Source: Plasmodium relictum
Lineage: Eukaryota; Apicomplexa; Aconoidasida; Haemosporida; Plasmodiidae
Direction: 5' to 3'
Assembly: GCF_900005765.1 (NCBI RefSeq)
Contig: NC_041688.1
Span: 777,341 to 841,340, forward strand
DNA length: 64,000 nt
Shown: in pieces, positions 47,693 to 59,100 of the stretch
How positions within the stretch are numbered: position 1 is the stretch's first letter
How the letters are laid out: every line of letters begins with the position of its first letter
Made by a program: the position numbers and the translations under genes
The notes under the pieces: model-generated
Seen by the model: the letters and a program-made list of their open reading frames with translations, nothing else
Databases searched by the model: none
Told to the model about the DNA's origin: nothing

Positions 47693-49098
47693 GTAACAGT
47701 AATATTAATAATGATAGTGTGAGAAATATTTTAAAAAAAAACAACAGTAGCAATAATATTAACAATTTAAATATTGATATAAATAATTATTCAATGAATA
47801 TAACAAAAAATATCAATATAAAAAAGGATTTGAATAATAACAAAAAAATAGTAGCGTTTTATAAAACCTCAAATAATTGTTTGGAAACCTTTGAAAACAA
47901 TTTAAATATTAAAAATTCGAGCTTTAAGGAAAAAGTATGCAATGATTTAGAAAATACTTTGAGTTCTATGAGATCAAAAAAAATATATAATTATAACTTA
48001 AGTAATAATACCGGAAATAACAGCGTTTACAATTACAATTCATTAAATTTTATGAATTATAATAATTTAACGGAAAGTGAGAAAAATAAAATTAAACAAT
48101 CAAATTTAAGAAATAGTAATGACTTGAATTTATCTAATAATTATGAAATGAAAATTAAAAAATCAAATAACAATAATAGTAATAAAAATGATAAAATAAA
48201 TACATTAAAAATAATTGATTATAATTATGCTAAAAGTACATCTACAAGATGCGCTTCGGATGCTACTATAATAGATTCACACAATTTAAATAATTTACAT
48301 TTAAGATTAAAAAATTCTAATATTTCAAATTATATAAATAATTCTAAAAATTTTGATAATAATCTAAAATATGTTAGCAAAATAAATGATGATAATAATA
48401 GCATAATCGAAAAATTAAAAACGTATGATAAAATTAAATACGATATGAAATTATCAAATAATAATTCAATGTATGATCATATAAAAAATAAAGAAAAAAT
48501 TAATAATAGATATAAAACATCTAATAGCAATATTACTGAAAATAAAAGTCTTACATTATATGAAGAAAAGGAAAAAATATCCAAGAATGACAATAAACTT
48601 ATAGAGAAATCGAATAATAATAATAAAAATTATAATCTTATGAAAAATCATTACTTACCAAATGAAGTATCGGATAATTTTTTAGTTATTAAAAAATACA
48701 CAGCTAAGTATGAAGTTCAAATTGATCCTTATAATGGTTTTGATATAGCCAAAAGAATAATAGGATTAAAAGGAACTAATATGAAAAAGATTTGTATTGA
48801 TACTGATTGTAAATTGAGATTAAGAGGTAGAGGCTCTGGATATTTAGAAGGAGAAGAAAAAAAAGAAGCAAACGAATCGTTACATTTATGTGTATCTTGC
48901 CAAAAATATGATCATTATGTTTTAGCAAAAAAATTAATTGAACAATTATTAGTAAAAATATATATGGATTATGACACATGGCTTTTTAATCATGGTAAGC
49001 CTTATGCAAATTTAAAACCGAAAACTTATGAAAAATTTATTCCATTATTTAAATTTCAATCCAATTCAAACCCAAAACAAAACCCAAGTCATAATTGA
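42106..49098 (+). CDS. Giant asparagine-rich KH-domain protein, 2330 aa
   Basis: One uninterrupted 7-kb exon. Almost the whole protein is low-complexity and dominated by Asn, with Lys, Asp, Ile and Ser. The densest part is about residues 1708-1870, encoded by nearly pure AAT triplets, including about 29 in a row. The only recognisable fold is a C-terminal KH domain, about 2190-2300: KYEVQIDPYNGFDIAKRIIG, the GLKG loop at 2220-2223, then CKLRLRGRGSGYLEGEEK, SLHLCVSC and a helix AKKLIEQLLVKIY. The RLRGRGSGYLEG string is typical of KH proteins related to the splicing-factor (KHDC4/SF1-like) group, so RNA binding is well supported. The partner RNA is unknown. From memory, a KH-domain protein sits next to the WD40-cyclophilin in P. 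falciparum too. The start codon is in an A-rich context. Confidence 0.92.
47227..47715. repeat. AAT/AAC/AGT trinucleotide repeat tract inside the KH gene
   Basis: Mostly AAT triplets with scattered GAT, AGT, AAC and GGT. Two long pure runs lie near 47239-47325 and 47628-47690. Encoded as Asn with sporadic Asp, Ser and Gly. Shadow frames here give poly-Leu or poly-Ile and are not genes. Confidence 0.95.
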
Positions 49099-50125
49099 AA
49101 AAAAAATAGAAAAAACGTATATAAAAATGCATGAGAAAATATAGTATAATTAATATATATAGAAAATTAAATTTATATATATATATATATATATATGTGC
49201 TTTACAAAAAAGCAATTTATTAAATTAAAATATCTGAATAATTATTGTAATTTTGAATATGATATTTAAAAAAAAAAAAAAAAAATAAATATAATTAAAA
49301 TGTAAATAATTTTAGTGAAGATAGATCAATCCTTTCTAATTTTTTTAAGTTAATTTAGTTATTAAAAAAATTGATTTACTTATTCCATTGCATTTTTCTT
49401 TCCTTTTTTTTTTTTTTAATCATTTCAAGTCTTTAATTTATAAAAAAATCTTAAAAAAAAAAAAAAAAAAAGGAAAGAAAAATGAAAATATTCATTTATA
49501 ACTGATTTTATTATATTTCATTTATTCCTTCTTTTTTTTATAATTTTTTTAAAATAAATAATTTTTTTCTTTTATATATATTAAAGTTTAATATTATGTA
49601 TAAATGAAAATGAATAAAAATATATGATGCATTTTTTGTCAAATATTATAAATTAGTTAAAAATTCATTTTGTGATACTAATTTTTTATTATAATATTGT
49701 TTTTTTTTTTTTTTTTATATTTATTAACATTTCCTAAATTAGATATTTTTCATTTTATTTTATATTAGATGAAGAAATGTTATATAAATATATTTTTCAT
49801 TCACAATATATATATAAAATTATAAAATGTCTTTTTCTATTTTTATTTTTACTTGTCAATATATATATATATATATATACATTTTAATATATTTTTAAAT
49901 ATGGTACATTTTTTATTGTTATTGAAATTAATGTTGTTTATTCTAAGATAACAATGTCTAATTTTTTTTTTATTCTTAGATAAAGTATTTATACTTTATT
50001 TAAATGAGTATAATAAAAAAATTAAAATAAATGAAAATTTTTTTTTATGAAATATATATATTTTTATTCATATAGATAAGTGAATTTTACACATTTTTTT
50101 TAATTAAATTTTTCATTTGTAGAGA

Positions 50126-50128
<3 letters not shown>

Positions 50129-50163
<35 letters not shown>
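50129..50163. repeat. (TA)n microsatellite
   Basis: About 17 TA units, convergent 3' spacer. Confidence 0.9.
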
Positions 50164-50166
<3 letters not shown>

Positions 50167-50375
50167 TTCGTTTTTTAGTTTATATATGATATTTTTAATT
50201 GATACTACGCTTCTGGTGCTTATAAATTCTTTTTTTCTTCAATTCAGCACTTTCTTTTTTTTTAATGATGTTGTAAATTATTAAGTAAAAAAAAAAAATT
50301 TGACTATGATTTTAGTATTTAAGCAGAAAATATATAAATGAATTCTCTATCAATATTTTTTTTTTAAATGTGTTA

Positions 50376-50376
<1 letters not shown>

Positions 50377-50427
<51 letters not shown>
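50377..50427. repeat. (TA)n microsatellite
   Basis: About 25 TA units, one of the longest perfect dinucleotide tracts in the window. Confidence 0.9.
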
Positions 50428-50430
<3 letters not shown>

Positions 50431-50906
50431 CAAAGCTTACATGATTAAAAAATGAAGGAAATAAGAATAACTATTTTTTCCTAAAATTATTTTTTATATT
50501 AAAAATAATTTTATTTAAAAAAAGTAAATTTTTCAAATTTTTTCTTTTATAAATGCGACTTTATATTGTCCTAATAAATTTTTTAGAAAATAAACAGAAC
50601 ATAAAAAATTAAAAAACATTTTTTTGTATCATTCATTTAATATATTTTTTTTAGAAACATTAGAAAAAAAAAAAATATATATGTATTTGAATAGGGGAAA
50701 TTATAGATTGTAATAATCCACTGATTGTATAAAATTTAAAAGATATAAAAATATAGAAAAGAAAAAAAAAAGGAAAAAATATTTATTAGCATTACCATTA
50801 AAAATAAAAGAAACAGTTTCTATTAACTTTGAATACGTTAAAGCTAATTATTATGTGTTAATTTTTAATAAATTTATTTTTTTTTATTACATTGTACACT
50901 GTTATT

Positions 50907-53900
50907 TTATAAAATAACTTCGCTTTCTTTAATCTTTATAACTTCATTTAGAATATTAACCGTTATCTACAGATATATATATATATATATATATATAATA
51001 TGTAATGAAATATATATATATATATATATTGTTTTCTTATTACATGATAAAAAAAGTTTAATAAAGTTATCCCATATGTAGTAATATTCTCCATTTGAGG
51101 TGGATAATTTTTATTTGTCAATGATAAGATATTTATCAAATGATTTATCTCATGTAATTTATCTATTTCTCTTTCTTTGAAATTATTAAAAATAATCATT
51201 ATTTGAGAATAAATATCGTAAATAGTTTATAAATATTATATGAATGTTATTTTATTTTAATATTATATGTATTTGCGATTTTATATAAGACTACTATAAA
51301 TTATTTGTATAATAACCTTGAAAAAATATAATGGGATTAAATGATATTAGTTTATCTAGAAATTTCTGATTTATATGTAAAATTAATTTTCTCCATTCAT
51401 AATCCAGTATATCATTTGAAAATGCAAAATAAGAATAATCATATTCTAGTATTATATAGCAACTAAATAAAGCCATTAAAAATGTTTTGTTACATTCAAT
51501 CTTTATTTTTCCTAAAATAAAAAATATTTTTGTAATATTTTTTATTTATGTGTTTTTATTTTATTTTATTTTGTTAAATTTAATTGTAAATAAAAAAAAT
51601 TAATACTATTTCTTTAATTTGTTATACTAATATCAAAAATTTTTTGTTGATGTTTTAAAATTTTTGTTTGTATCCAAAGGAGTATGCAAATATATTTAAT
51701 TAAATCGTGTGATTTGTTAAAATAATAATGATCTGTTAATTTATTTTTATATTTATTTATAATATATTCATAATTATTGTCTTCCATTTTGCTATGTAAC
51801 TTTTCTATGAGAATTTTTTCTTTTCCATATTCACATTCAATCATATAGTCAACCTAAATACATAAAAAAGAAAATTTTGCTTTATCTTTTCTAATAATAC
51901 AAGAGAATTTTATTATGTATATTATCTAACTTGTTCTTCAATGCATTTTTTCTCAGATAAAAAAATCCGAGTAATTAGAAAATAAGAAAAATTTATAAGA
52001 TTATTAATTTGATTTTTATTTATCTTATTTATACTTCCTCTGTTATCTAAGCATAGACAAATTTCTATTTTTTTTCCATTTTTAAAATCAAATTTTGGTC
52101 TTATCCATTTTTTTCTTTCTTCAATAGTTATTTTTTCCTTCAATTTTTCATTTTTTTTTTCTATATCTTTTTGATTGTCTTCGTCTAACATTTTATCATC
52201 ATTTTTATTCTTTGAAAATAACTCTTTGTTTTTGTTATATTCTTAACAAAATACATCAAAAAAAAAAAAAAAAAAAAAAAAGGACAAAACAAATTAAATT
52301 AAATAAAATATAAATTATATCAATTTAAATTAAAAGAATGAAATTCTATTTTTCATATTAAAATATTTTATTTTTTTGCATATATATACTTACCATTTAA
52401 AGAATTATCTTTGCAATTTTGATTATCTATGTACTTCGAATTAAAAAAAAGGCATTTTTTAAATGAGTATAATTTACTCAAAAAATGAAAATTGTAGAAA
52501 GTATAATAAATTATAGGAATGCAAAAAAAGTCTCCAGGCTTCATATAAGAATATAAAAATATATCTGGTCTTTCCATTATTTCATAAATATATATACACT
52601 TATATGTGAGATTCAAATTTAGAATTTCAAGTAAATAGTTTTCATAATTTTCTTTTTCATTTCCAAATTTTATTTCTTTTTCCTCATATCTATCCATTAC
52701 TTCTTTTTGATCATTCTCATCATTTTCATTTTCATTAATTTCACCATTTTCATTATCATATTCATGGTCATTATCTTTATTATTACTCTTATTTTCATTA
52801 TCTTCATCGTTTTCATTAACTTCATCTTTTTTACATTCTTCATCATTTTTATTTGCATCTTTTTTATTTCCATCATCTTTTTCGTCTTCATCTTCGTCGT
52901 CTTCATCTTCATCTTCATCTTCATCTTCATCATTTTCATTTTCACTTTTATTTTTTTCATCTTTATCATTTTCATCATCTTCATCATCTTCGCCATTTTC
53001 ATTATCTTTTTCTTTATTTTCATTATACTTTTCATTTCCTTCTCTAATGTTACTCTCAGATCGACGATCTTCTAAATCATCATTTTTATAAATACCTTCT
53101 TTATTATTATGTTCATCTTCGAATATTTTTTTATCTTTTGCAAATTTTTTATGTTGTATTCTATTTAAATAACTTTTATTTTCATATAAAGGGTTAATGT
53201 TAGGGAATAAATTGCAATTTAATGTTTCATAGAAAAATTTCCCTTCTATGATATTTGGAAAAAGAAAATTTTTCTCAAAGAGGAAGTCTTCTTTTTGTTG
53301 TTCAGCAGATAAGAAGATATTATTAATTTCTTTTTCATCCAATAATACATTTTTTATATCACAATTTTCACTGGTATAGATAAATTTTAGAGTAGTTACA
53401 TTTCTTTTATTATCTTTTATTTCGTATACTTTACCTATATATGCATTTTCTATATTAAATATATCTTTAATTAAATTTATTAATATAGTAAAATTTTCAT
53501 ATTCAATGTTCTTTTCATTGCTAGTAAAATTATATAAATCTTTTACCACTTTTTTACTAAAATTTTTATGTATTTCATCATGTATTTTTATATTATTAGA
53601 ATGTAATTTTTTTATTAGAATTTTCTTTTTCTTGTTTTTTTGTTCATTAAAAGAGGCAAAATTCTTCAAATGTTTACTTATGAGAATTAAAGGATCTTAA
53701 TAAAAAAATTTTTTAAAATACAAAAAAAAAGAAAATATAAATACATGTATAAATTAAAATAATTAAATATTTGATAGAATAACAAAAAAATAAAGTAAAA
53801 TAATTTTTTAATAAACACAAAAATATATATGGAGCTATATAAAAAAATACTATAAAGTTTACTATCACTGTCTGTTTTCATTGTCATTAATAGTGATTTA

Positions 53901-53974
53901 GCCAAAGCATATCCAATATATTTTTTTATATATTCTAAATTTTCTTCATTTTTAGTTTTTATTTTGTCTTCCAT
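50907..53974 (-). CDS. DPY30 motif plus GAF-like protein, radial-spoke RSP2-like, 7 exons
   Basis: Manual model (minus strand): exons 53974-53863, 53695-52394, 52241-51931, 51853-51628, 51511-51317, 51174-51044 and 50966-50907. All borders are GT/AG with consistent phases (1,1,0,1,1,0), giving about 778 residues and ending at TAA. The exon 1/2 join creates a DPY30-like motif at about residues 15-48: YIGYALAKSLLMTMKTDSDN followed by PLILISKHLKNF. A GAF-like region follows ([20 protein letters not shown], later KPGDFFCIPIIYY, then ICLCLDNRGSINK and NNLINFSYFLITRIFL). It is split by an Asp/Glu/Asn/Lys insert of more than 100 residues encoded at about 52700-53050. DPY30 plus GAF is the architecture of Chlamydomonas radial-spoke protein RSP2, so an axonemal radial-spoke role in male gametes is inferred. 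The assignment is moderate; the gene structure is firmer. Confidence 0.78.
52700..53050 (-). repeat. Acidic low-complexity insert (GAA/GAT/AAT-type triplets)
   Basis: Within exon 2 of the DPY30/GAF gene, read on the minus strand, imperfect GAT/GAA/AAT/AAA triplets encode long Asp/Glu/Asn/Lys stretches (DEDEDEDEDEDDEDEDEKDD type). Antisense and other frames produce spurious Met/Lys- or Phe/Ile-rich ORFs. Confidence 0.9.
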
Positions 53975-54720
53975 TTTGAAAAGATATCTTTGAGTGTATA
54001 ATAAATTAATATTAACTTTTATAAAGCCTTTTAACCTGAGATCACTTTTTTTATATTTTTTTAAAATCGAATAATATAAAGCTTTTCTTCAATTATATTA
54101 AAAAGGATTTCTATATTACTTATTCTTTTACTATATTTTTAAAATTCTATTCAATCTTTTATAGATTTTTATTTTTAATTCTATTAAATTTATATAATAT
54201 ATTTGTGATTATACAAAAAAAGAAATAAAATTATAAAGTATTTTTCTATAATCTACAATTATATATTTTTTGTTTAATATTAAAAATTTCTCTTTAATTT
54301 TTTTTATATTCAATATAGAAACCCCATTTTTTTTGCTAATACTTTGTCTTAAATTTAAGAACATATTCCATAAAAAAAAAAAAAAAATACACAAGTATAT
54401 ATATTTTATTAAAACATAAAAAAAAAATCTAAATTTCTAAAATTACAGAAAGTTTTAAGAAATATAAATATTTATATATATAATTAGAGAATTTGAAAAA
54501 ATATAAAAGAATAAATTGAACAATTGCTTATTTTAATTTCACAAAAAAAAAAAAAAGAAATATGAATTCTAATCATAAAATTTTTTTGAAGATACTAAAT
54601 TAAAAAAAAAATTTCTTATAAAAAATTTCTATTTCTAATATTTATATAATTGTATATTTTTCTATATTTCTATATTTCCATATATTTATATATATATATA
54701 TATATTTTATATTTGAGTAT
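53975..54720. other. Spacer between DPY30/GAF and NSE4-like genes
   Basis: About 750 bp between two co-oriented minus-strand genes, with the promoter of one and the 3' UTR of the other. A 61-codon frame inside has no features and is not supported. Confidence 0.5.
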
Positions 54721-55644
54721 TTATGTAACATTTTTTAACTGTTTTGTTAATTGTTCCCATTTATGATAAGACCAAGATGTTAACATAGCTTGATTTTTTT
54801 TTTTTATTTGCTTATTTTCATCATATAAAAATTGATCGTTATTTTCTTGTTCAAAAATATTGCTAGATTTAATACATAAATTATTATTTATATCTTTATA
54901 AAATTCTACATGCCCTTTTGAAACTAGTAGTGTAATTAAAAATAATCGAAAAGTAGTTTCATTATATCCATTTACTGGATCACAATCAATAATAAAATTT
55001 AAAAAATTTACATTTTTTTGATTTTTTTCAAGTTCTTTTAATTTTTCTTTTAGTTTCATTGATTGATCATAAGTTTCTAGTTTTATTTCGGGTTCTTTTT
55101 CATATTCATATTCTTTTAATTTTTTATAATTATTATTAAAAATTTTTCCTCTGTTATAAGCTTTTTTTTCTTTTGTTTCCAAATTGAATGAATTTACATC
55201 ATTCATAAATAAATTTAAAGGTATTGTATCATAATTTAAAGAGCAAAAAGAAAATGTTTTTATACTAAAATATTTGGATATTTTTTTAAAATTTAAAGTA
55301 TTATTATTATTTATAGTATTATAATCACAAAAATTTTCATTAAATGTTTCTAAAATTAATTTTAATTTTTCTTTTAATGAAATAGTACTTAAACCTTCTG
55401 CTTTAAAATTTATAATTTTAGATATTTGTTTACCATATTGACAACATTTTTGTAATTTACTAATTTTTTCATCGAGATTTAAGACAATTTTTCTATCAGT
55501 TTTTATTACTTTTTTTAAAGCATTATTTTGTTCTGGCTGGATTAATGTATCAACATTTAATTTATCTATTTCATTCTGTATATAAAGTTCGTCAATTTTT
55601 TTATTTGTATATTTTTTTTCGTGAGTTGTTTCATTATCTGACAT
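54721..55644 (-). CDS. Nse4-like kleisin of the SMC5/6 complex
   Basis: A single-exon frame of 307 codons. The C-terminal third matches the Nse4 C-terminal domain pattern: NFLNFIIDCDPVNGYNETTF, then RLFLITLLVSKGHVEFYKD, and the final QAMLTSWSYHKWEQLTKQL helix, which resembles the family's 'D...W..L' ending. The N-terminal part has helical, charged segments compatible with the Nse3- and Smc6-binding region (NEIDKLNVDTLIQPEQNNALKK). Nse4 bridges the Smc5/Smc6 heads and acts in DNA repair and chromosome maintenance in the nucleus (family knowledge). The overall length is typical of Nse4 proteins. The match is by pattern only, so another kleisin-like or unknown protein is possible. Confidence 0.72.
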   Translation of the reverse strand: MSDNETTHEKKYTNKKIDELYIQNEIDKLNVDTLIQPEQNNALKKVIKTDRKIVLNLDEKISKLQKCCQYGKQISKIINFKAEGLSTISLKEKLKLILETFNENFCDYNTINNNNTLNFKKISKYFSIKTFSFCSLNYDTIPLNLFMNDVNSFNLETKEKKAYNRGKIFNNNYKKLKEYEYEKEPEIKLETYDQSMKLKEKLKELEKNQKNVNFLNFIIDCDPVNGYNETTFRLFLITLLVSKGHVEFYKDINNNLCIKSSNIFEQENNDQFLYDENKQIKKKNQAMLTSWSYHKWEQLTKQLKNVT

Positions 55645-56179
55645 TTTTTTTTTTTTTAAACTTCAAAAAATAAACTTTTATAAGTTTACGTTAAAGTTGT
55701 GAAAAGTTTTCATATTTAATTTCTTCGATTCCTTAATTTTTTTTTTTAAAAATAAATTTTTTTTTTTTTTTTATTTCATTTAATGAGAATATTTCACAAC
55801 AATTAAAAATGTGACAAGAAAAAAAAAAAAAAAAAAATTACATAAAAATATAACTGTTAATTAATAAAAATATTATTATGTATACAAACTAAAAAAGTAA
55901 ATGTGTATATTTTTTAAAAAAAAAAAGATAAATTAATAAGAATTACGTATATAGCAAAAATAAAATATAATAAAGTATAAATGAAATGAAATAAATATAT
56001 AAAAAGCAAACAAAAGATAAATTTTAGCAATAGTGGAATAATGATAATTAATAATTAAGTTTATTAAAATCATAAAAATAGCTAATGGTATAATTAAATA
56101 AACATTTTAATTTTCTTTAAAAAAAAATGAAATATTTTTAAAATAATTTTTTTTTGAAATTTTTTTTTTATATAAAATT
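55645..56179. other. Spacer between NSE4-like and PI4K genes
   Basis: About 535 bp, A+T-rich. It holds the promoter and 5' UTR of the minus-strand NSE4-like gene and the 3' UTR of PI4K. Nothing else was seen. Confidence 0.5.
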
Positions 56180-59100
56180 TTACATAATTCCATTTGTTAT
56201 TCTTTGGAAATAATCATACTGGACGCTTCTGAAATTGTTAACAGATGCTTCTATTAATGCATTTACTCTTTGAATACACTAAAAAAAAAGAAAAAAAAAT
56301 GGAAAGTATTATATTGAAAGAATATTATATTAAATAAGCATATAATTAATACTGTATGTATAAAAGAATGCCATATGTAAAATTTTTAATATAATTCACA
56401 GCATTTTCAAATATATATATGTCTATTAATTTATACCACATCGACCGTCAAATTAGTCATAAATCGTTCTTTTAAAGAATCTATACAAAATTGAGCACCG
56501 TTTGCAAAGCATGGTATTTTTAACGCTGAAAGGGAAAAAAAAAAAAAAAAAATTGTAAAAATAAGATTACAAAAATATATTAAAGATAAAATTAACCTGG
56601 CATCATTAATTCAACAAAAAGGATAATTTCGTCTGAATGCTTACGAGCTTCTAAAAACCCACTAACAATAAGTCTCCTAAAATATTCATAGTTATCTGAT
56701 TTTTCTCCATCCATTATATCTAAATATTCTTGAGTTAATTTGAAGGGAGATGTTTCAAAATTAACATTACCTGGAGAGTTTGTTAACATAAATCCGTAAT
56801 CAATATGAATTAAATGACCATCAGAATCTAAGAGCATATTTCCATTATGCCTATCCTTTACTTGAAGTAAATAAGATATTAATGAATATGCAGCATGACT
56901 TTCAATAAAGTTCTAAAAAAGAAAAAATATTATGAACATTTATATATATAAACTAATATGTTGATAGATAAATAAAATAATGAACATTGTAGAAATAGTA
57001 TACATATTTACCTTTTTAGCTTCAAATATATAATCTGCAAAAACTATATTAAAAATTGTTGAAATATTATCTGTTGAAAATTTTCTTTTTAATGAATCAA
57101 CTGAACAAGTATCATTTACATATTCAATTATTCCTGAATTAGATCCAGTAACTAAAATTTCATACGGTCGTAACCACAATGGTAAACCAGCATTATCAAA
57201 AATAATTTTGAATTGTCTGATTAATTGTGAAGCTAATAATTCTTGTCTTAAATCATCTCCACCTTTGACTATTACACACTTGAGATCCCAGGATTTCAAT
57301 TTTCCATAAGGTGAAACTTTTCTAATTTTTTTTTTTTTTTCTTCAAATAATTCTCCCCATAATAATCTTTTTATTACTCTACAATTTTTTTTTTTGAATT
57401 CTTCATTTAAATAATTTTCAGGTTTGAAATATTCATTGATATCTAGTAAATTATTAGGACACTCCATAGAATTATTATTTTTCACAGCACTACTATTATC
57501 TTCTTTTTGTTCTTTAGAATTATTGTTTGAGCTATCCATACTGCTATTATAATCAATAAAATTTTTATCTTTGCTTTTTCTTTTTAACTCTTCATATGTT
57601 TCAATTGTTTCTATATTTTTTTCGATTAAAATATCATCTAAGCCGCTGTTTGTATTTTCTTTCAATGGTTTTACATTATTAGTATCATCTTTATAATTAG
57701 AATCAACTTTTGTTGAACTATTATTTAAATAATTTGGCATAGATACAGATCTTGAATTTATTATCTGATTTTTTTTTGTACACATAGTTGTTGATATATC
57801 TTCATTTGTTGTTTGAAGATTTTTTTTTTCTTCCTCTTCGTCTTCATCTACTTTTAATCCAATACATTTTTTTATAAGAGATAAATTTTTATCTTGTTTA
57901 TTATTAAAAGATATCAAATTTTCTCTTCTTAAATCATTAACAATACAATTATACACATATAAATCTTCCATTTTTAATACATTTAAATCTAATATATTTT
58001 TTTTTTTTTTTTCTTTCTCTTGATTATTTTGAATATTTTCTTTTGTATACTTTTTTTTTTTTTTATCTTCTAAATTTTTTCTTTTTTCATAATCATAAGA
58101 AGTGCCATTATCTAAATAAACACCGTAACTTTTAGAGCAACAAAAATTTTTTGATAAAACATGATTTTTTTTATATAATTCTTCCGTTTTGTTTGCTTCT
58201 CTTCCTGTTTCATTATTTTTATTATTTTTCTCTATAAGCATACTATTTTTAGTATAAAAAATATGATCAGGAATATCACTAATATCTTCATCTAAATCAG
58301 CAACTTCAAAAACTAATAAATAAGGTGCTCTTTTTTTAGAGAAAAATATTTTACATTCTTCATGATTAAAATGTAATATTTGTAAATTATTATAACTAAA
58401 ATTATTTTCGTTTTTTTTATTAGTTGATAGACTTTCTAATGGTATACATAAACCAGTCATAGCAAAAGTATTTTCACATGAGGCAACAATGCACCTTCTC
58501 ATATTCATCCAACTATTTAGTGAATAAATAAATCTTTTCAATAGTTCATTTCTTAGGTCTATATCAGGCTCTGAAGATAATAAATTAGAAACTGAAATAA
58601 TTAAATTAACGAAGTTATTCAATAAACTAAAATAATCACATCTTCTTTGCTTCATGAAAAATTGTTGTAATTCTTCAATCATATCAAAACTATAATTTAA
58701 ATCTGGAAGAGAAAATTTAGATAAGCTTAAAGGATTACCTAATTTCGAATAAGTACTAGGCAATTTTACTTTTGCTCTAGCTATAGATAAAGAACCTGAG
58801 TTTATAATATAGCAAGAAGGTAATTTAGGCAATGTATTATTTTTTTCTTTCACTTTTCTTGTATTTTCAACTTTTTCTTTCTCCTCTATTTCTTCTTTTC
58901 TTTCTTCTTCCTTTTCTAATTTCTCCTCATGTCCCCTTTTAGAATTATTCAAATCATAGTTATACATACTAGTTTTTTTCAAATTTTCTTTTTCTTTACT
59001 ATTATTATTTTGGCTATTATCATAGTCTTTATGAGTAGGTAGGATTGAAGTTATATTATTTTCATAAGGATTGTTTTCAATGAAATCTTTTAAATTTAGT

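Larger units (their letters stand above)
49099..50906. other. Convergent intergenic region rich in TA microsatellites
   Basis: About 1.8 kb between the 3' ends of the KH gene and the DPY30/GAF gene. It carries several (TA)n tracts (about 49168-49196, 50129-50163 and 50377-50427) and A/T homopolymers. No gene was seen. Confidence 0.55.

Noticed and set aside
47199-47765. Poly-Leu and poly-Ile frames
   Set aside because: Shadow frames of the AAT repeat in the KH-protein gene.
52697-53075. Met/Lys-rich, His-rich and Phe/Ile-rich frames
   Set aside because: Alternative frames of the acidic triplet repeat in the DPY30/GAF gene.
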